A stretch of 64,000 nt of DNA, taken from Diphasiastrum complanatum (Eukaryota; Streptophyta; Lycopodiopsida; Lycopodiales; Lycopodiaceae). A program made the translations under genes and the position numbers. The number at the start of each line of letters is the position of its first letter. Within the stretch, counting starts at the first letter, position 1. The stretch lies in the NCBI GenBank assembly GCA_029204225.1, contig CM055094.1, forward strand, positions 15,899,595 to 15,963,594, given 5' to 3'. This document shows positions 37,495 through 49,840 of this stretch, one piece after another. The notes beneath the pieces are model-generated. The model did no database searches. It saw nothing but the letters and a program-made list of their open reading frames with translations, and was not told where the DNA came from.

Positions 37495-40400
37495 ATGGTC
37501 GCAATGGAGTCTCCTTCAAAGCTAAAAACCCTGGGATTTTTAAAACTGGGTCGTTCTCCATCGTCACTCTCTCGCTCGCCTACCGTCAAGTCTTGCATTG
37601 GCAATTTTACTTGCTTCTCAGAGTTACTGGACACAACAGACAAGAAAATTGAGACTTTAGACAGAAGCTTTTTACCCGATGTAAACAGGACGCCAAGAAG
37701 AGTTGACATACTGAGATATCAGCAGCAGAGGAGATTTGAATTGCAGTTGCTCGTTCCACCCTTGTTACTCATCCTGATTCCCTTGATCTGGTGGTATGTG
37801 AAATTGGGTTCAATTCAAAGTTTGAACTGGTTTGTACAAAATCTTCCTCTGCGGTTTTTGGCAGTCCTCCTCTTCTTTGGAACATTTGTGCTTTGTGCAC
37901 GCCTTGCAGTTCCTTACTTCAGCCTTGGTCCAAAAGCGCAAGCACTATTCATTTTACTTACGGCTCTGAGTCAGAGTTGGGGTTACTTTAGCACAATCTG
38001 GTTTAGATCCATCGGTACTATGCTTGCAGAAGAAAAAGAAAGGCGAAAGAACAACGGCGGGTCTGCAGTTACTTGGACGATTGGTTCCAAATCCAAGCTT
38101 GAAAGAAGTAAATTCTATGGTGATGGAGTGCAGAACTACAGTAATGGTGATGTTTACGAGGGAGAGTTTTATCAGGGACGCTGTTCTGGTAGTGGAGTTT
38201 ATTGCTTCCATTTGAGTGGAAAGTATGAAGGGGATTGGGTGGATGGAAAATTTGATGGTTATGGAGTAGAAACGTGGGCTCGCGGCAGTCGTTATCGAGG
38301 ACAATATTGGCAAGGAATGCGAGATGGGTATGGCATCTATAGATTTTACACCGGAGATGTGTATTCAGGAGAGTGGTCCAAGGGACAAAGCCATGGTAAT
38401 GGGGTGCAGACGTGTGAGGATGGAAGTCGGTACGTCGGAGATTTCAAGCATGGAATGAAGCATGGATTCGGCTATTACCATTTTAGGTATGCTGATGAAA
38501 TTAGACAAGGCGAGAATATTCCACTTTGATGTTCTTGGTGTGTGATAGATAATGTGGTTTTGCTATTTGAGTGTTTAATCTTTGTTTTGAAAGAGAATGA
38601 ATAGTTTTTTTCACACGTTTTTTAGATCAGTTTCTCTCAAGCATTTTCGAGCAATCTAGAGTTTACAAGTTATCAAGAGATTTTGTTGAGCATGTTCGTC
38701 AAGCACGACTGTCGATGATATGTTCATCATGATATTAAGCTGTAATTGTAGTTTTTTGACCTCTATTACATGCTGTAAACAATGAGGCTTTGATTATTTT
38801 AGAGAATAAACTTGTTGAAATGACACAACAGCAAGTGCTTTAGGCTTACAAGTTTGTGCCTTGTTCTTACAATCTTGAACTTGCCATCGTTTCTTATTCT
38901 TGCGTGCCACAACTTTGAATTTTCAAGTTATATGTTTGCCATCTATGGCACTGCTAACACAATAATCTTCTCAGAGAGATTTCGCATTATCAGAATCTAC
39001 ATGTTTGGACCATTGTCTTGATAGTGAACTTTGTTCTCACCCTTTCCGTTAATTGCAGAGCTATTCAGGTCAATAGTTTTCTTTGCGATTTCTCAATGTG
39101 GCAGGAACAACAAAAAGTAAAGAGGATGTTGGAAACCAACTCTGGTTCTCTCAAAAGTTTTTGTCTCTGAGTGCTTTGTGAGTTTTGTACTTAAACACAA
39201 TGTAACTCTCCTTGGAATTTTAAAGTTCACTCAGAGCGATTGCAAATGTGGAGTATGCACATTACAAACCATGCCAGTGCCTTCTTCAAGTGGTTAAAGA
39301 AAATTTGTGGCCTTGCCTTGAATTTTTAAGTATTATGGACGATAACGGTACACTTTGAGGTGATGGCCTGGGTGACAGGTGGAATGCTGGTTTGGGGTTG
39401 TTGACATATTTAGTGTCATGTGTCAGCATCTCGTGTTGCCTTGTGTCACAGGTCTAGGTTTGTGGACTGTGCTTAAGGTCAGACCTACTTGTACTATGTA
39501 TATAGAGGTAGGAGAGCCCTTTATTATTCATTTAGTCTACTCGCATGGATGGTATGAGCACACGCATAGTAGGGAATGAGTCTATGGATGGGCAGTAAGT
39601 GAGCATTTGTCACTTGACATTGTGTGGTTACATGGTTATTGTTGGAGTTTAATCTTATTCCTACTCATCCTAATTGCCCTCCTTCCTTCTAAGTAAATCA
39701 CTCTCTCAAAAGGATCTACAGAAAAGAACTGTTTTTGCAACAGTCTGCATTTTTACTCGCAAACTTCAACGTGCGAAAAACCCAACAAAGGTTTCTACTT
39801 CACTTTCGAGCCCTTCTGAGCACAAAAGTATTTTGCAAAAAATGCGACAATGTGTTCAATCAAGATTTCGGTCCATTTCGGACACTTCCAGAAATGCGAC
39901 ACTTTTTCCGAAGAATGCGGAAAATGCGACACTCTACAGATTTACACAAGATTTCAAGTACAGATTGTGAACATCTTCACGCTCCAATAATAATTGTTCT
40001 AATTAATCAGTTAAACAGCTGTTAACGATCTTGTAATTGTAAAGTTAGAATAACACAAGATTATCCAGTTGCTATATATAAAAGGAGCGTTGTAGATGGA
40101 TAATGATGCTTGAGTGATTGATACAGAACACGACAGAGATAAAACGACCAAAAAAAATTGGTCTTCTAGTAGCTGACTCCTCAGAGTTAGTATAGAAAGA
40201 GAGAGAAAATATTTAGAACGATAGCAATTGTTTTGTTTCTGTAAGTAGAATCACGTGCTTACAGTGCAATTGTCTTGTGTCGTTATTACAACATTAATAT
40301 ACAGATTCACTATTGTTCTATCTTATTGCATTCCTGTTGAATGTTAATTAACTCTCACTCTTGTTCCGCAAATATCATAAACGAAGAAATGTATGGCTAT

Positions 40401-43400
40401 CATTAACGCCTAATCGTTCTTACATTTTTTATATCAAAATATCAGTAACAGAGAATTGCATTGCTGTCTTCTGCAATCTCTCTTTATGGTAGTCTGAGAC
40501 TCCTACAGTGATACTCTTAATCTACACAATCAAAACTACTCTATAATCTCCGTTTTCCAAGTAATTCAAGATCCTAATAATATCATTTATCGTTTCCTTT
40601 TTATCCGTTGGTGTTAGAGCTGATTAGTACCACCCCCAACAGATTGGTATTAGAGCGGGTTTTAGATTTACTAGAGTTTAGGACATAAAAGGAACCTAAT
40701 ACGTTCTTGTTACTCTAGATCTAGTTCATATTCAATTTGTGTTCAATCTTTGTTTCTCGATTATTATGGAAGGTTCAACCTCAGAGATCCCCTTGATCAA
40801 CAAGTTCAACGTAGATGATTTCCACATGTGGAAAATCAAGATGAGGATGATCTTAATCGAGAAGGAGCTATGGGGATACGTAAACGGTTCATTAGCCAGA
40901 CCGGCAGAACTAGGACTGCTCCCAGCATGGGAAGTGAAGGATGGCGAAGCCCTTGCCATTGTATCCTTGAATTTGAAGGACACTCAGATTGCTCACGTAT
41001 CAAATAGTACCACCTCCAAAGAAGCGTTGGATATCCTAACAAGTATCTACGAGACCTCTGATGTATCGACTCGCCTCTTCTTGAGAAAGAAGGTCCTTAC
41101 ACTCAAAATGAGCGAAGGCACCTCAGTCAGCGATCATTTGAATGAGTTTAAACAGTTGTTGAATCAACTTGGTGCCATAGGTTTCTCTATTTCAGAAGAA
41201 GACTCAACAATGTCTCTTCTCGCCAGTCTCCATCCTCCTACGACAACCTAGTATTGCTCCTGAGCAATACTCCTGCGTCTCTCTAGAAGCTGACAACCAG
41301 CTTATTGCAGGAAGAAGTTAGGAGGAAAAGCTTATCTACAACGAGTACCAAGTCAATGGCATTGTACTCTAGTAAGCAGCATCCAAGAAGAAGAACTTCA
41401 AGGACAAGAAGACGAAGGTGGAGCAACCAGATTCAACGTAGCTACAACAACAACAACATAGACAACAACAACCATCCAAGGCCAAACTCTTTTGCAGGTA
41501 TTGCAAAAGATCCGATCGCGACATCAAAGATTGTCGCATCCTCAAACACAACGAAGCGAGGAAGAAGATGTAGCAGCACCAAGAAAGAGGTTTTGACTCT
41601 GTCAAAAATTCCCAAGTGGATGAGAAGGCGCTAAATGGTACAAGATCAACCAAGTAGAGATGCCTGTCAATGGTATCTTGATTCAAGTGCTTCATAGCAC
41701 ATGATGCCATGTAAAAACCTATTTTCTACTCTCACAGCAATGGATTCAAAGTATGCCATCGCATTTATGATGATGAAACAGGTCAGATCTCAGCAGATTT
41801 TAGTCAGTCGCAACGTTGTCTTCTTTGAAGACAAGTTCCATGATTTCAAGCAGAAACAAGAAATGCAGGAGTTTGCTCCAACAACTCCATTTACCATCGC
41901 TAGGCTCAGACCTACGACCGTTCAACCACAAGCTGAAGCTATCCCAGTCATTCACCCAGGAGAAACATCCGCTCAAGCACCTGCAGTTCGAAGATCTGCA
42001 CGACAACGACAAGAACCTGATCATTTCGTCCCTCAAACGTTCATTAGTCATGATGAACCTGCCACTGTTGCAGAAGCACTGTCAATGTCAGATGCAGACA
42101 AATGGAAGGCTGCTATGGATGTTGAGGACGATTCCTTAATGAAGAACAAAATTTGGAGTCTTGTCAATCCTCTTGCAGGTATAAAACCGATTGACTCTAA
42201 GTGGATCTTCAAGATAAAACTTAAGCCAGATGGATCAATATTCAAATGGAAAGCTCGATTAGTGGTTAAAGGATTTGAGCAAGTTTATGGAATAGATTAC
42301 ACCGACACCTTCAGTCCAGTGGTAAAGCATCAATCTATTCGCACCTTGCTAGCTATAGCTGCTGCAAAAGACTTGGACATTCACCAAATGGACGTCCAAA
42401 CAACATTCATTCATGGATATATACAAGAAGAAATATTCATTTATCAACCAGAAGGTTACGTCCTTCAAGGCCAAGAGCATTTGTTATGTAAATTACATAA
42501 GGCACTATATGGCCTCAAGCAAGCTCCTAGGGCCTGGTATGAAAGAATCAATCACTTCTTGTTGCAGCACAATTTTACTTCTTGCTCCGCAGACTCAAAT
42601 ATATATCTCAAGCGTAAAGGGTCAAGCTATGTTATAATAGCATTATACGTTGATGATTCTTTAATTATTAGCAATTCAAATCAGTCTACTCGGTATGGAG
42701 ATCAACAGAGATCGCGCAAGCAGAAGGATTACTATAAGTCAAAAGTCCTATCTAACCAATGTACTTCACAAATATGGCATGGAGGACTGTAAACTGATAG
42801 ACACACCCATGGATCCAGGATCCAAGTTGTCTCAAGACATGTGCCCCAGAACTCAAGCAGATCAGCAAGAAATGTGCAGATATCCTTATCAGTCTGTCAT
42901 AGGATCTATAATGTATTCTATGATCAGCACACGACTTGATCTAGCATACGCGGTAAGCACATTATCTCAATACATGTCCAATCCAGGCTTATAGCAATGG
43001 AAGGCTCTGCAAAGAGTACTGAAGTACATCCAAGCTACAAAATACTATGCTTTGAGCTATAACGGTAATATAGAAGTTGCACTTTCGCTGGTCACCTATT
43101 CAGATTCAGATTGGGCAGGAGATGTGGATACCAAAAAATCCACATCAAGCTATATTTGTTTCCTTGCTGGAGGACCCATTTCATGGAACAGCTGAAAGCA
43201 GAAATGCATTTCGTTGTCTTCTACAGAATCCGAATACGTTGCAGCTACATCAGCAGTGAAGGAGATCATGTGGCTCAGAAGGTTGCTACAGGATCTGCAA
43301 TTTCCACAGATTGGTCCAACAATACTCCAGTGCGACAATCAGAGCTGCATAGCTCTATCTCTGAACCCACGAACTCATAATAGAACTAAGCATATAGAAG

Positions 43401-45161
43401 TTCAATTTCATTTTTTTAGAGAGAAAGTTCAGAATAAAGATGCTGTACTAAGTTATTGTCATACCGATAGTATGTTGGCTGATATTTTGACAAAGCCATT
43501 GTCAGGAGATAAACATTCTACTTTAGTAGATATGATAAATTTCAATTGTAATTCAGATTCGTGGTAGTAAACTTAAGGGGGAGTGTTGGGGTTTAATCTT
43601 ACTCCCTCCTTCCTTCTAAGTAAATCACTCTCTCAAAAGGATCTGTAGAAAAGAACTGTTTTTGCAACAGTCTGCATTAATTGTTTTCTGCAATCTCTCT
43701 TTACAGTGATACTCTTAATCAACACAATCAAAACTACTCTATAATCTCCGTTCTCCAAGTAATCCAAGATCCTAATAACATCGTTTATCGTTTCTTTTTT
43801 ATCCATTGGTGTTAGAGCTGATCAGTATCACTGCCAACAGTTACCTTACAAAGATCAAGCTTTAAGGCTGGTCAAACAGTTAAAAAAATTGCTAAAGTGT
43901 ATAGATAATCTCATAGCTCAGATCTTGTTCACTTGCAAAGACCCATAACATACTATATATGCTACACTAGATTCTGTGCCTTGATCATGATACAGTGGGG
44001 TATAGCGATTCGCGATTTGCTGCCCAGAATTGCCAAAAAAAATTATTTTTCAGAAAAAATTTTGGACCTGAAATGAACCTGAAAATGTTCATTTCAGGTC
44101 CAAAGAAATTTCTGAAACTACTGTATTGTAATTGTCTGTTTTTCCCCTCTCTACTGATACGCATATTGCCTGGGCTTTTAAAAAAAAAACAACAATTCTG
44201 AGTGATTCTGGAATTTTTTCTACAGCGATTCTAGAATCGTGAGTGCAACTATGATACAGTAGTGTATTGCACAAACTGCTGAACCTACATGCCCAGTAAG
44301 TTTCTTGTTTCAATCAAAATGGCAGTGTATTTCGTCTTTGAAGCTCATAAAGGACTATGTATGGGCAAGGTCTTTTTGGAAAGCAAGAGTGCGAAGTAGC
44401 TTTGAACGATCAGTGCCACCAAATGTGATTCAAAAGTTTTCAAGAATCTTGAGACTATTATGTATCCTCTTCTCTTATCTCAGAATTTTTGCTGTAATGT
44501 ATGAAATCATGCAGGAATGGTGATACCTATGCAGGAGAGTACTTTGAAGACAAAATGCACGGTTATGGTGTTTATCACTTAAAAAATGGCCATCAATACG
44601 AAGGAGCTTGGCATGAAGGAAGAAAGCAGGGGTTAGGTTTGTACACATTCCGAAATGGAGAAACACAGGAAGGGCATTGGCATCATGGTGCACTTGAGAC
44701 ACCTAGCACATTGAATCCTTCCACTGGATCTCCTTCAGCCGTCAGTCACTCTAAAGTTCTGAATGTTGTTCAGGTATACTGAAACATTGCTGGTCTTAAT
44801 GTTCCACCAAAAACTAGAACATTGGAAGGATGTTTCAGCTGGCATTCGTTTTCTGTCACAGGATATTCTACTCATCTTATCCTAGCATTTGTAGTAAATC
44901 AAGTAAAGGTTTGGCATTCTTTTCTTGGAGGTTGAATATAGATTTGTACTCCACATCCAATTTGGGTTAAGATGCAAAAGCTTTTTCCCTGTTTAGGAGG
45001 CCAGGCGTGCAGCTGCAAAGGCACTACAAGTCCAACGTGTGGATGATCGTGTGAATAAATCAGTCACTGCTGCAAACAGAGCTGCTAATGCTGCACGAGT
45101 TGCCTCAGTTAAGGCTGTACAAAGAAAAAACAATGCTAGAGCAGTCTTTTTGAATGTGTGA
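37495..45161 (+). CDS. Membrane-anchored MORN-repeat protein (three exons, 471 aa)
   Basis: Exons 37495-38486, 44515-44773 and 44997-45161 join in frame at GT/AG sites (the first join is within an Arg codon). The first ATG in the frame is at 37495; a second at 37504 (MESPSKLK) fits plant relatives as well. The protein has a serine-rich N-terminus with SRSPTVKSCI, two hydrophobic segments at about 84-103 and 118-137, then seven to eight MORN repeats at about 213-395 (YEGEFYQGRCSGSGVY, YAGEYFEDKMHGYGVY, YEGAWHEGRKQGLGLY). It ends in an Ala/Arg-rich helix with VTAANRAANAARVASVKAVQ. This architecture is that of plant proteins often labelled 'SET7/9 family' on MORN similarity alone; there is no SET domain. 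The MORN units may bind phospholipid and place the protein at a membrane, which is inference. Intron 1 is 6028 bp and contains a Copia element. Confidence 0.9.
39640..40641 (+). repeat. 5' LTR of element A
   Basis: 1002 bp, starting TGTTGGAGTTTAATC and ending CCCCCAACA. The primer site follows. Confidence 0.85.
43584..43839 (+). repeat. 3' LTR of element A (short form)
   Basis: 256 bp, starting TGTTGGGGTTTAATC after AAGGGGGAG and ending CTGCCAACA. Both ends match the 5' LTR. Confidence 0.85.
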
Positions 45162-46084
45162 CTTGTTCTTAAACAGCTGAAGAGAAGTTGCTGCTCGTCT
45201 CTCGACACATGAACTTCAAGCATCATGCACTCTGAATGTTACTGTTCTTTGTTCAACTTTTGGATGCATGTAATGGTTGTAGCATACACAGTGGAGACAC
45301 ATGTTAAGTATCTTTGCTATGAAAAGTTTAGGTTAAGATTTGTTAGTCTGGGAAGTGGTTTTCCTATATATATCATCTAGAATATCGTGTGAAAAAAGCA
45401 AGTGACTGCTCAGTGTATAGTTTAGTGTGCTTCCCTGGATCTCACAATTAGGAGATCTACCGGAGAATGGCTGTTAGTTCTATAAATTTGCTGAGGCAAA
45501 TGGCTCAGGAGGCATTAGTTCTGGCAAATCAGACACTGATGCTCTCTTGTTTGGTATCAAGAAAGTCTTTGGAAAGCAACAAGTTTTGTAATGTACATTA
45601 TGTGAATATTCACTTTCTTTGGCAACCTACAGGTGTCTTTCTCCTGGATCTACATCAGGTCGTGGTTGGTTTTTAATTTTTAATTGGTCTTGTTAAGCAC
45701 TTGCACGTTGACCATGAGGTTAAGAAGTTTGCTGTTGCTACAATGGACCATTGATTTTTTTTTTCTCTCTCTTGCATTAACGCTAGAAATGTATACAAGT
45801 GTTCACTATGTACATGTTTACAAACCATCCTAAGAGCTAAATAAGAAGTTTAAGGCTGGCTTTCCAAATTGTTGATTTAAATTATGTCAACGCCTGACTA
45901 TGAGGGGGGAACAAGAGAGAGGATAGCTTGTTGCACGTTGCATAGTACAAGTACCTTTTCTCTTGAGTGACTGGGTATGATGAGACCAGGTGAGCAATCT
46001 GTTCCTTAAAAAATAAACGAGTTTCACAATCGCTCACTAATTCAACAACCATAATGCATTGACCTTTTTTTTAGTAAAAATTTG
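45162..46084. other. 3' flank of the MORN gene
   Basis: It should include the 3' UTR. A 69-codon frame at 45467-45676 resembles nothing known and is probably chance. No element was recognised. Confidence 0.4.
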
Positions 46085-46310
46085 ATTGTGCTTTGGTGGT
46101 GGCTAGGCTTAATGACCTTGGCCTCAAGCCACTTGGTAAAGTAATCAAGTAATCGAGTATGACATAACTACATAAGAGGTTGTTGGATAAATGGTCCTCA
46201 CTTGTTGAATGGATTCATGACAATAATTCACTACAAAGGCATTGTGTTCAATGCTTGTGGCTTTTGATATCATTGTCATACATCACAAGTTTTGACATAT
46301 TGATGTATTG
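46085..46310 (-). mobile_element. Ty3/gypsy integrase relic (minus strand)
   Basis: On the minus strand, HQYVKTCDV (near 46300) resembles the end of the integrase zinc domain. DYFTKWLEAK (near 46160-46125) is the typical start of the integrase catalytic core of Ty3/gypsy elements. It is heavily broken and no LTR was found. It is one of the few signs of Ty3/gypsy in the window. Confidence 0.65.
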
Positions 46311-47278
46311 TAAGAATATACATTTTCATCGCTTTCAATTTCGCCTTGAGTGAGACTAATGCATGATATGCAAAGCTTGATTCGCTCTTAAAATTGCCAA
46401 AAAAACCTTAGAAAATGGTTGATGGAAATGATAATTGTTTTGTTGTCGACTTCAGCTTTGAAAGCATGTTATGTATTGTTTGTTGTGGGAAAACAAACCC
46501 TCTTAATTACTTGCATCTGAAGATATTGTTGATTGGGAGTTATTTCTGTCAGAATTGGGTGGTAGATGTTATGTACCTTGTTTGTTGTATGTATTGCTAC
46601 CAATTTTGAGGTTGAACTATAGTTGTAATTGTGGCATAGATAGCTGAGTTGGTTTACATTCATGGAGTGGCATGATCCTTGAAATTTAGTATTATTTTCC
46701 TTGTTTAAAAGGGCTTGGTGAAAGTCTGCATCCTTCTTGCATATCCGTAAGGGAATGTCAATGTTGTTATTTTGTTTCTTGCTAATTGGTACTAGCTAAG
46801 GGAATCATGGATGGCCTATGGCGACAGAATGATCCAGTTCCTAATGTTTCTAATTGCTACTTCTTATGAACCCTTTTGAGCATGTTGCTCTCAATATTTC
46901 CATTGGCATGACTTTGAGGTTCATGGGTAGGGCAATGACACTTAGGGTGATCCATGACCATTTCAAATTTTGCACTTATCCCCCCAATTTGAAAGCCCAA
47001 GTCCTTCCACGTCATTCCATGTGGAAGGCCCTTTCATTTGGAGGCCAAAGCATTGATCGTTTACGGTTTTTTATTGGAGGGGAGAGCAAGGTCCCACCAC
47101 TTACCTCCCAATACTCCAAAGAGGCCCTTGTTGGAATTTTAATTTCACTTCAAATCCCATTCGATCCAGTTGCCTCTATATACATTACTATCTATTCCTT
47201 TTAGGTATCCATGATAGAGTCCCAGACCTGATTATTTACTCAAGAACCTGTTGCAGATGAAGAACCTATAGAAATACA
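46311..47278. other. Unassigned DNA with one open stretch
   Basis: An open stretch at 46854-47204 (116 codons) has no domain that I know. TTCCACGTCATTCCATGTGGAA near 47015 is a near-palindrome. It probably continues old element DNA. Confidence 0.35.
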
Positions 47279-49500
47279 CACAAGTTTGAGACAGATTCGT
47301 GACACTACACAAAGTCAACCAAATAAGTCAAAGGAATGCCAAAGAGTCACCTCTCGTGAAAGTCAGATCCATTCGATAGTCAACAATCCTTCGATAGTCG
47401 ATAATCCCTCGACGACAATCCTTCAACAGTCGACACAACTATTGACTCGACAATCTTTGCGACTACGCTTCACATGTCAAGGACTATCGTTACTATTGTC
47501 GAATGGGACTTCACGCCCGCTTCACTATACGATCAATATAAAGGTTGACGACCAATAGAGTCACAATGCGTTGTATATAAATATAGAGTAAGATGCATAG
47601 AATTAGATAAGATTAGATGTATCGATCAATCAGATAAGATAAATCGCATCATTACTGTATTTGTTGAGATGCCTAACACTATCGTCTAGTTCTAAATTGT
47701 TCTTCTCACCTTGAATATTAATAAGTAAATGTACATTTGCGAATTCTAAATGATACTTTGTGTTTTTCAATCATTGTATAATGTGTGAATGATTATTGTT
47801 GTTTCTACTTTTTGAGAGTGAGTCGTTTACTCCTTATTCTTCTTGTGTCTTAATGACTGAGTCGAAGTGTAGAATCACGGTTGTCCTTATTACGATCACC
47901 AAGTGAAGATCTCTCAAGATCCTGTCGCATGCAACCAAAAGGACACCTATGGAGCAAAACCACCCAACCAAGAGGAAACGACAAGTCAAGTCCCTAACCG
48001 CTTCACCCCCGAGCCACGGTGACCGAGTGCAAGAGAGGAGAGGATCCTGGCTTTTGGAATCACAAAAATGAATGGGAATATGGGTGAGTTCCTACAAAGA
48101 TATAGATCCCAAAAGTTAAGGAATATTCTCTCTAGGATACCCCAAGACCATGCAAAAGCAACTTGATCTCCTACTCCATAGGTCCAATTAGAACACCTAG
48201 GCCCTCGCAAGGTTATTAATTAAATTACTGGCCTAGTCCATAATGCTTCTTGGTTTCCAATGGAAGACTCGAACTTGAGACCAAAGAAACTTTGGATGTC
48301 AAGCGTTAACCAATTGAGCCAACTCCCTTGGGTGCCTAGTCCATAATGACATGGTGTAACTAATAATCTTGTATATTGGAGTATTGGCTAGGCTCAATAT
48401 CAAAATGGAAGGCAAGACTTGTAGGGTAAGGATACTCACAAATACTAGAAATTGATTATACAAAGACCTTCAGCCCTATTGTTAAACTTGCATGTATTCG
48501 AACCTTGTTGGCAACAACAAAGGCCTCGAAGTACATTAGATGGATGTACAAACTGCATTTCTCAATGGTTTCATCCACAAAGATATTTACATATAGCAAC
48601 CTAAAAGTTACATTATCGAAGGGGTCTAGAAGATCGAGTTTGTAAGGTTCGTTAAGCTCTTTATGGGCTTAAGTAGACACCTAGAGCTTGGTTCAAACGA
48701 ATCAACAATTATCTATTATATATTAACTTTTATTCAAATGATGCTGACTCGAATGTCTATATAAAAAATAATAGTCCAAGTTACATAATTATTGCACTTT
48801 ATGTCGATGACTATATACTTCTAAGCAATTCTATTTCTTTGTTAGATATTATCAAGTCAAATCTTTCGAGAGAATTTCACATGAGGACCAGTTCATTATT
48901 TACTTGGCATTCAAATCCTTGGGGATAAAGTCAAGAAGACAATCTTTCTAAGCCAACAAAGGTCGAAACATTCTTGAGAAATTCGGAATACTCGAATCAA
49001 AATGAATTGATTCACCAATGGATCCAGGACTTAAACTTAGTAAAGATATGTCTTTCGACACTTACTAAAATTTTTAATATGAAGAATTATCCATAACACT
49101 CACTAATTAGCTCATTGATGTATGCGATGTGCACTAGACCTTATCTGGCATATACAGTTAGCACACTCTCTCAATTCATGTCGAATCCAAGAATCCAACA
49201 TTGGAGAGCACTCAATAGAGGTGATGAAGTATATTCAAGCATCAAAGAACCAAGTTCTCTATTATTTAGGTATGCAACTTTGAGACAGATTCGCGACACT
49301 ACACAAAGTCAACCGAACATGAATGCCAAAGAGTCACCTCTCACAAAAGTTGGATCCATTGGCCTAAAGGCTGACAAGCAATAGAGTAGCAATGCGTTGT
49401 ATATAAATACAGACTAAGATGCACAGAATTAGATAAGATTAGATGTATCGATTAATCCGGTTAGATAAATCACATCAGTAATATATCTGCTGAGATGCCT
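47279..49500 (+). mobile_element. Ty1/copia relic H with two LTR-like ends
   Basis: The stretch from 47285 (TTTGAGACAGATTCGTGACA) to about 47676 recurs at 49271-49500, ending with TAGATAAGATTAGATGTATC and GAGATGCCT in both. Between them lie reverse transcriptase and RNase H remains (IDYTKTFSPIVKLA near 48450, DSPMDPGLKLSKDM near 49008). Gag and integrase are missing. It is old and heavily broken, with well over ten breaks. A tRNA-like retroposon sits inside it. Confidence 0.7.
48246..48333 (-). mobile_element. tRNA-like SINE or retroposed tRNA, 88 bp, with 15-bp target duplication
   Basis: The 15-base sequence GCCTAGTCCATAATG occurs perfectly at 48231-48245 and 48334-48348, and the 88 bp between form the insert. 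On the minus strand it has a pol III A box, TGGCTCAATTGG, and a B box, AGTTCGAGTCT, 34 bp apart. The 5' end reads GGGAGTTGGCTC, as in a tRNA. Pairing of the acceptor ends is poor and there is no poly(A) tail, so it is not an active tRNA gene. Perfect duplications point to LINE-type target-primed insertion and fairly recent age. Confidence 0.75.
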
Positions 49501-49840
49501 TGTTGAAAACTGAACTTCGCTTTCCTTCATCCCTAACGGCCTCAACGTGGCGCAGCCTGTTTCCATAAAGAAAGACAACAACAAGTACAGTCTGTTTCCC
49601 CGGAAGATGGCAGCCATAACTAACTAGCATTTAGCGTAACCATTAGTTTACAAGAATGTCTTAGAATAAAATGTTTTAGAAAATATATATATATGTGTCC
49701 ACAAGAAGCACAATGTAGGAGTGAATTGAGTAGAGCAGAATGACTGAGACAAAGAGAGATAGTTAAGAAAATCTAGAGGACTTGCATGCTGATATGCGGC
49801 AAGCCATGTACTCTCTTCCAGAACAGTTTGAACAAATAGA

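Larger units (their letters stand above)
39640..43839 (+). mobile_element. Ty1/copia element A inside intron 1 of the MORN gene
   Basis: It lies in the same orientation as the host gene and is flanked by GTTAT (39635-39639) and GTTAC (43840-43844), a target duplication with one change. Parts: 5' LTR 39640-40641, primer site just after (TTGGTATTAGAGC), gag from 40767 (NKFNVDDFHMWKIKMRM), reverse transcriptase from about 42050 ([27 protein letters not shown]), RNase H to 43567 (MLADILTKPLSGDKHSTLVD), purine tract 43575-43583, 3' LTR 43584-43839. Much of the middle is missing and the two LTRs differ greatly in length. It is broken, with several breaks. Confidence 0.9.

Noticed and set aside
37495-45161. 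Histone methyltransferase (SET7/9) label for the MORN gene
   Set aside because: Only MORN repeats are shared; no SET domain is present in the three exons.
45467-45676. Small gene downstream of the MORN gene
   Set aside because: 69 codons with no family match; it is probably within the 3' flank.
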